A stretch of DNA of 64,000 bases from G020353115 sp964640125 (GTDB lineage: Bacteria; Bacteroidota; Bacteroidia; Bacteroidales; VadinHA17). The stretch is taken from assembly GCA_964640125.1 (NCBI GenBank), contig CAZXGG010000009.1:8734-72733 (forward strand), given 5' to 3'. Of the stretch, positions 59,832-64,000 are shown piece by piece. The translations under genes and the position numbers were made by a program. How positions within the stretch are numbered: the stretch's first letter is position 1; every line of letters begins with the position of its first letter. The notes beneath the pieces were generated by a model. The model worked only from the letters and a program-made list of their open reading frames with translations. It was not told the origin of the DNA and ran no database searches.

Positions 59832-62800
59832 TTGCGGATTTTGAAAAGAAGATTTTCATATAAGAAATTAGTGGTAAAGCACCTGGTACGGGTGATTGTA
59901 GGACTTCTGGTGTTTTATTCAATGACTGCCTTTACACAGACAGGAAATCCGTTCATCACTAATTTCAAGCTTCCCGAGGGGGTTGACAACCAGAACTGGG
60001 CCATCGTGCAGGATAACTCGGGAGTGATGTTTTTTGCCAACCGGAAGGGAATCCTGGCTTTTGACGGACTGGAATGGGATTTTGTCAATCGAAAAGATAT
60101 TCCCTATTCCCTGATTTATGAGCCGGTTACTGAGCGGGTTTTTGCAGGATGCTACAACAGTTATGGGTACCTGGAGAAGAACAACTTTGGCAATTTTGAC
60201 TACCACGTTATCTCTTCAGAATTTTCAGAGGTGGGAGTGATAACAAAGGTCATTTTTGACGAATCGGATCTTTACTTTTACAGTGACCGGACCATCTCAA
60301 GGCTTTCCATTCACAATTTTGATGATAAGGAGATCTGGCGTTCGGAAAATAATCATCCGTTTACCGGTATGGCACTGTTGCAGGGAAAGGTCTATGTCAA
60401 CATCAATGGGAAGGGGCTTTATGCTATCGACGGTAATTCATTCATGCCTGTACCCGGCGGTGATCTGATCGACCGAAATGAAATCATATTCTCACTTCCG
60501 TTTAACCAGGAGCAGACCCTGATCGCAACCGATAACAGCTTTCTGTACCTCTTTAATGGTGATGAACTGATTGACTATATCATTGATGATGAAGATTACA
60601 TTATGGAGAGTGTCCTGTGTGGTGGGGTCTCATTAAATGAGGAGGAAATTGCGCTGGCGACACTTACCGGAGGTTGCCTGATCATCGAGAAGGAATCGGG
60701 AGAAACAAAATTTACCCTGAACTACCAGACCGGTCTTCCGGATGATGAGATCTATGCCATCGGAAAAGACCAATCCAACGGACTCTGGTTATCGCATGAA
60801 TTTGGCGCTTCACGGATCGATTTTTCAGTTCCGGTATGGAGCTACAGCTCATACCCTGGCCTTGAAGGAAACCTGATTGCCGTTTTAGATTTTAACAACA
60901 CAATCTATGTTGCTACCAGTGAGGGTGTTTACTTCCTGAATGAAGTGACGGATTACAAGGAAATAGAAGTCCTGGTAAAGAAGAGAGAGCCTCTGGAACC
61001 GCTTGATGTGCGCAAAACAAGGCAACCTGCAAGACAACAATATACTCCATCAGTGGTTGAGCGGGAGTCACAACAGGCTGAAGCTGAGCCGGAACAGGAA
61101 GAAGAATCCAAAAAGGGATTTTTCTCAAGATTGTTCAGAAAAAAAGGAGAAGAGGAACAGGAAACAGAAGATACAGTGATGAGGCAATCCCCGGATATCC
61201 TGCCCGCTGTCGAAGAACCTGAGGAAGAACCTCCCCCGGTTACCATATCCACAATACAAAATGAATCCGTTCCGGTCTATACAACAAAGCGGACCTATGC
61301 GATTCAGTCGATCAGTCATAAGTTTACAAAAATTAATAACCTGGATGATAAATGCAGACAACTGGTCAGGTTCCGGGATCAGATCCTGGTGGCTACAAAT
61401 ACCGGATTGTACCGCATACAAAATAACGAGGTGAAATTTATTGCCACCTATACCTATATTCATTACATCCTTCCCTCACAGCACATCCCGGGACTCTTTT
61501 ACGTGGGAACACCGGAAGGGGCTTTTACGGTAAAATTCATACAGGGTGAGTGGGAAGTGAACAGGAATTTCTTTCCCTGGGATGAACCGGTCTATTCCAT
61601 CTTTGAAACCACTGAGGGAATCTGGTTAGGATCTGAAACGAAAGTGTTCAGACTCTCCTACCCTCCTGTCCAGCAACAGAGTGAAGTAAAGACCTACTTC
61701 TTCCCTGATGAGTATTCTGAACGGGTTATGATACGCGGGATAAACCAGGAACCCGTCTTTCTGCTGTCAACAGGAAGCTATTTGTATGATGTGGAAAATG
61801 ATGAACTGGTCAGGACGAATACCATCCTTCCGGGGGACATGGAAACCTATCACTACATCTTCTCAGAAGATGGATCTACCTGGGTAAAAAACGAACGAGA
61901 ATGGATCCAGATCCAGGATTCAACCAGGAAAGCTGAGTTCCTGACAGACTACCTGAGGCTTTTCGATGGAATACAATATATCTATACCGATGCCAGTAAC
62001 AATACCTGGGTGGTCGATGGAAATAACCTCCTGAGTAAGATCGAATATTCAGAAGACTTCGATAAAGAGGAACTGTTCAATGTATTCTTTAAAAGCATCA
62101 GCTCTACATCAGGATGGAACTTCACCGTTACCCGGTCTCAATTTACAGGAGGTGATTTCCCCCTGGAATTCAGGATTACCGCCCCATACTTCATCCGGTC
62201 CGAGCTAACACAATATCAATATTTACTGGAAGGACTTAACCAGAATTGGTCGAAATGGAAACAGGACCCGGTGATCGATTTCGAATTTCTGCCCCCAAAT
62301 GATTATCAATTGCACGTCCGTGCCAAAAACATTCTGGGTTCGGTCAGCAGTGAAAAAACCATTGCATTTACCATCGAACCGCCATTTACCAACTCAATAT
62401 GGTTCATGATTCTGATCGGTATCGGCGTCATCTTTGCCGTTTATCTCTTGATTGTTATTCACGAACGGAAGTTACGACATGATAAAAAAATCCTGGAACA
62501 AAAGGTAAAAGAGAGAACAGCAGAAATTGAGGAACAAAAGGAGGAGATCAAAGCACAACGGGATGAGATTGAGAAACAGAGGGACGAAATCTCACTGCAA
62601 AAGCAGGAAATAACCGATAGCATTCACTATGCCCAGCGTATACAGGATGCTATCCTTCCTCCCGAAGAATTTCTGAAAACACTGCTCCCCGAACATTTTA
62701 TCCTCTTTAAACCGAGGGATATTGTTAGCGGTGATTTCTACTGGGTTGCAAATAAAGACGAAAAAATCTACATTGCTGCTGCGGATTGTACCGGACACGG

Positions 62801-63359
62801 GGTTTCCGGTGCTTTTATGAGCATGCTGGGGCATTCCTTCCTGAACGAGATCGTAAACAACTATAAGATCTCAAAACCCGGTCAGATGCTGAACAGACTT
62901 CGAACGACCATTATTAAAGCACTGCATCAAACCGGAAAAATGGACGAAGCAAAAGATGGACTGGACATAGCACTCTGTATTCTGCAGCTGAAGGAAAAAA
63001 AGTTGCTGTTTTCCGGAGCCTACAACCCCCTCATCATGATCAGGGATACGAAACTCACTGAGATACGTGGTGACCGGATGCCCATCGGTATTCACTTTGA
63101 TGAAACGAGACCGTTCAACAGCCATGAGCTGGAACTGAAGAAAGGAGATTCGATCTATATCTTTTCAGACGGGTATATCGATCAATTCGGTGGACCCAAA
63201 GGAACGAAATTTAAGCTGGATCCCTTTAAAAAACTGCTGATGAGTATCCAGGACAGATCGATGGAACAACAGAAACGAATCCTCGACGAGCGGCTCGAAA
63301 AATGGAGGGGGAAATTCCACCAGGTGGATGATATCCTGGTGATCGGGTTTAAAGTTTAA
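59832..63359 (+). CDS. Propeller - Y_Y_Y - SpoIIE sensor phosphatase
   Basis: 1175 residues from TTG 59832; GTG 59871 is a good alternative that leaves a normal signal (LVRVIVGLLVFYSMTAFTQ). No ATG precedes the signal. Domains: an N-terminal beta-propeller (~35-380 and ~480-730) of Reg_prop type, interrupted by a disordered insert (~379-476); a Y_Y_Y immunoglobulin-like domain (~755-850; YQYLLEGLNQNWSKW); one transmembrane helix (~860-880); a coiled coil rich in E/Q/K (~890-930); and a SpoIIE/PP2C domain (~945-1175) with GDFYWV, ADCTGHGVSGAFMS and FSDGYIDQFGGP. The layout equals hybrid two-component sensors but with a phosphatase output. It should read an extracellular signal and dephosphorylate a cytoplasmic partner. 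Confidence 0.93.
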   Translation: MRILKRRFSYKKLVVKHLVRVIVGLLVFYSMTAFTQTGNPFITNFKLPEGVDNQNWAIVQDNSGVMFFANRKGILAFDGLEWDFVNRKDIPYSLIYEPVTERVFAGCYNSYGYLEKNNFGNFDYHVISSEFSEVGVITKVIFDESDLYFYSDRTISRLSIHNFDDKEIWRSENNHPFTGMALLQGKVYVNINGKGLYAIDGNSFMPVPGGDLIDRNEIIFSLPFNQEQTLIATDNSFLYLFNGDELIDYIIDDEDYIMESVLCGGVSLNEEEIALATLTGGCLIIEKESGETKFTLNYQTGLPDDEIYAIGKDQSNGLWLSHEFGASRIDFSVPVWSYSSYPGLEGNLIAVLDFNNTIYVATSEGVYFLNEVTDYKEIEVLVKKREPLEPLDVRKTRQPARQQYTPSVVERESQQAEAEPEQEEESKKGFFSRLFRKKGEEEQETEDTVMRQSPDILPAVEEPEEEPPPVTISTIQNESVPVYTTKRTYAIQSISHKFTKINNLDDKCRQLVRFRDQILVATNTGLYRIQNNEVKFIATYTYIHYILPSQHIPGLFYVGTPEGAFTVKFIQGEWEVNRNFFPWDEPVYSIFETTEGIWLGSETKVFRLSYPPVQQQSEVKTYFFPDEYSERVMIRGINQEPVFLLSTGSYLYDVENDELVRTNTILPGDMETYHYIFSEDGSTWVKNEREWIQIQDSTRKAEFLTDYLRLFDGIQYIYTDASNNTWVVDGNNLLSKIEYSEDFDKEELFNVFFKSISSTSGWNFTVTRSQFTGGDFPLEFRITAPYFIRSELTQYQYLLEGLNQNWSKWKQDPVIDFEFLPPNDYQLHVRAKNILGSVSSEKTIAFTIEPPFTNSIWFMILIGIGVIFAVYLLIVIHERKLRHDKKILEQKVKERTAEIEEQKEEIKAQRDEIEKQRDEISLQKQEITDSIHYAQRIQDAILPPEEFLKTLLPEHFILFKPRDIVSGDFYWVANKDEKIYIAAADCTGHGVSGAFMSMLGHSFLNEIVNNYKISKPGQMLNRLRTTIIKALHQTGKMDEAKDGLDIALCILQLKEKKLLFSGAYNPLIMIRDTKLTEIRGDRMPIGIHFDETRPFNSHELELKKGDSIYIFSDGYIDQFGGPKGTKFKLDPFKKLLMSIQDRSMEQQKRILDERLEKWRGKFHQVDDILVIGFKV

Positions 63360-63482
63360 AAAATGGTTATTAGGTTATTGGTTAATAAGTTATTGAGTGC
63401 ATACCTGTTAATACTGTTTATTTTCTCTTATCAACTTATCAACAAATAACTTATAACTATCCCCTCTGCCTACTGCCTATCC

Positions 63483-63563
63483 CGAATTTCTCCAATCCGC
63501 CTAAACGGATTGGTTAGAAATTCGAGGATCCTCGAAAATCATTCCCCATTGGGGTGATTTTCG
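63483..63563. repeat. Cluster of three near-perfect hairpins (REP-like)
   Basis: Stem 1 (63483-63524): CGAATTTCT+CCAATCCG pairs with CGGATTGG+AGAAATTCG, 17 bp with a 2-base bulge. Stem 2 (63523-63534): CGAGGATCCTCG, a perfect 12-bp palindrome. Stem 3 (63533-63563): CGAAAATCA and CCCC pair with GGGG and TGATTTTCG around the loop ATT. The stems touch each other, as in REP/BIME clusters. Confidence 0.7.
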
Positions 63564-63704
63564 GGACTGTGTACTACCTACTCCTCTCTCACTACTTACT
63601 GTCTCACAACTCACTTCTAACTACTAACTTCTTTCAGTCCCTTCGGGACGCATCAAAATCTGCGGTGTAAAACACAGCCACTAAAGTAGCTGCCTATTGC
63701 CTGT

Positions 63705-63725
63705 AAGTCCCTACGGGACTTTTTT
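63705..63725 (+). terminator. Hairpin with T-run, terminator-like
   Basis: AAGTCCC-TAC-GGGACTT followed by TTTTG. A shorter relative, GTCCC-TTC-GGGAC, lies at 63637-63649. It could end the transcript from the SpoIIE gene, but its distance (345 bases) and repeat surroundings also allow a REP-like origin. Confidence 0.45.
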
Positions 63726-63944
63726 GATTATTGTTCTTTACCATTAACATGTAATGATTTATCCTTCGATATTCATTATTCCCTGTTCGATATTCGAAAT
63801 TTCTTTCCTCTCTGTACCTTATTCTTGCAGTCTCATCGCTCACCTCTCTCAGTTACTTCGTCTCTTCTCATTAGCCGTAACCTTCTCTTGGTTAAGCTGA
63901 CAGTTACTTTCTTTTTTTGTCTATAAAATCGAATTAATCAAAGA

Positions 63945-63970
63945 ATTTTGTAATGCATGCATTACAAAAT
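63945..63970. promoter_or_regulatory. Perfect 26-bp palindrome near the window end
   Basis: The half-site ATTTTGTAATGCA is followed directly by its exact reverse complement, giving 26 bp without spacer or mismatch. It lies in AT-rich DNA and is followed by a TTGACA-like word at 63983-63988, so it may be an operator of a gene beyond the window. Confidence 0.6.
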
Positions 63971-64000
63971 GTAAATTATGCTTGACATTTATTAAAATTT

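Larger units (their letters stand above)
63361..63890. repeat. Non-coding hairpin-rich region, reverse-oriented relative of 10476-11220
   Basis: About 530 bases, no gene seen. The first ~40 bases, read as reverse complement, give ACTCAATAACTTATTAACC and onward, matching 11110-11146 with about five changes over 37 bases. The segment 63421-63460 (reverse complement) matches the TTATAAGTT...TTGATAAG start at 10471-10512. Hairpins at 63483-63563, 63637-63649 and 63705-63721 follow, then a purine-rich minus-strand segment (~63825-63870) similar to the GAGAC repeats of the other copy. Order of the parts is not the same in the two copies. Confidence 0.65.

Overview
The window is a chromosomal segment of a member of the phylum Bacteroidota, probably a Bacteroidales/Marinilabiliales-type environmental lineage. 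The basis is a CHU_C/gliding-type C-terminal sorting domain, SPOR and TonB-system genes, two-component-propeller and SpoIIE sensors, a tsaD-tamB divergent pair, promoters of the TTTG-N19-TAnnTTTG type, weak or absent Shine-Dalgarno sequences, and long hairpin-rich intergenic stretches. No tRNA, rRNA, CRISPR array, prophage or transposase gene was seen. Most of the content is housekeeping or conserved genes. The accessory-looking parts are the two ends, the intergenic repeats and one small nuclease cassette.

Layout. 1-10475: a TPR/SpoIIE-phosphatase gene (cut by the window edge) diverges from a tight six-gene operon encoding a CHASE2 membrane sensor, a FecR-like periplasmic protein, a seven-blade propeller, two outer-membrane beta-barrels and a TPR-CHAT (caspase-like) lipoprotein. 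10476-11280: an 800-base non-coding region packed with hairpins and short repeats. 11281-13630: a membrane protein, a small winged-helix regulator and CreD, with one identical operator sequence in front of the first and third genes. 13829-19854: M28 peptidase, SDR, nitrilase, SiaC-like regulator, GH172-like protein and TsaD. 19891-28119: TamB-like giant protein, NhaD antiporter and an ExbB-ExbD-TonB set. 28253-33894: a tripartite RND efflux operon (TolC-like, adaptor, CusA-like). 33948-43694: TSUP permease, MacB/FtsX permease, GlyA, a small membrane protein, and two tandem ClC-CBS channels separated by a GxxExxY nuclease cassette. 43807-48925: nitronate monooxygenase-like enzyme, an M16 peptidase pair and a CHU_C-sorted surface protein. 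49021-53984: RelA/SpoT, Fur-like regulator, PurA, cytidylate-kinase-like protein. 54317-59813: SPOR lipoprotein, long-chain acyl-CoA ligase, M1 peptidase, membrane protein. 59832-63359: a propeller-Y_Y_Y-SpoIIE sensor phosphatase, followed by a second hairpin-rich non-coding region that shares sequence words, in inverted orientation, with the one at 10476-11280.

Functional themes. Two SpoIIE phosphatases plus a SiaC-like phosphoprotein suggest a serine/threonine partner-switching network. The CHASE2-FecR-propeller-barrel-CHAT operon is the best candidate for an undescribed envelope-signalling or protease system. The relA-fur-purA block links stringent response and purine synthesis. The small winged-helix protein very likely controls its own operon and creD through a 17-bp inverted repeat that overlaps a near-perfect Bacteroidota promoter.
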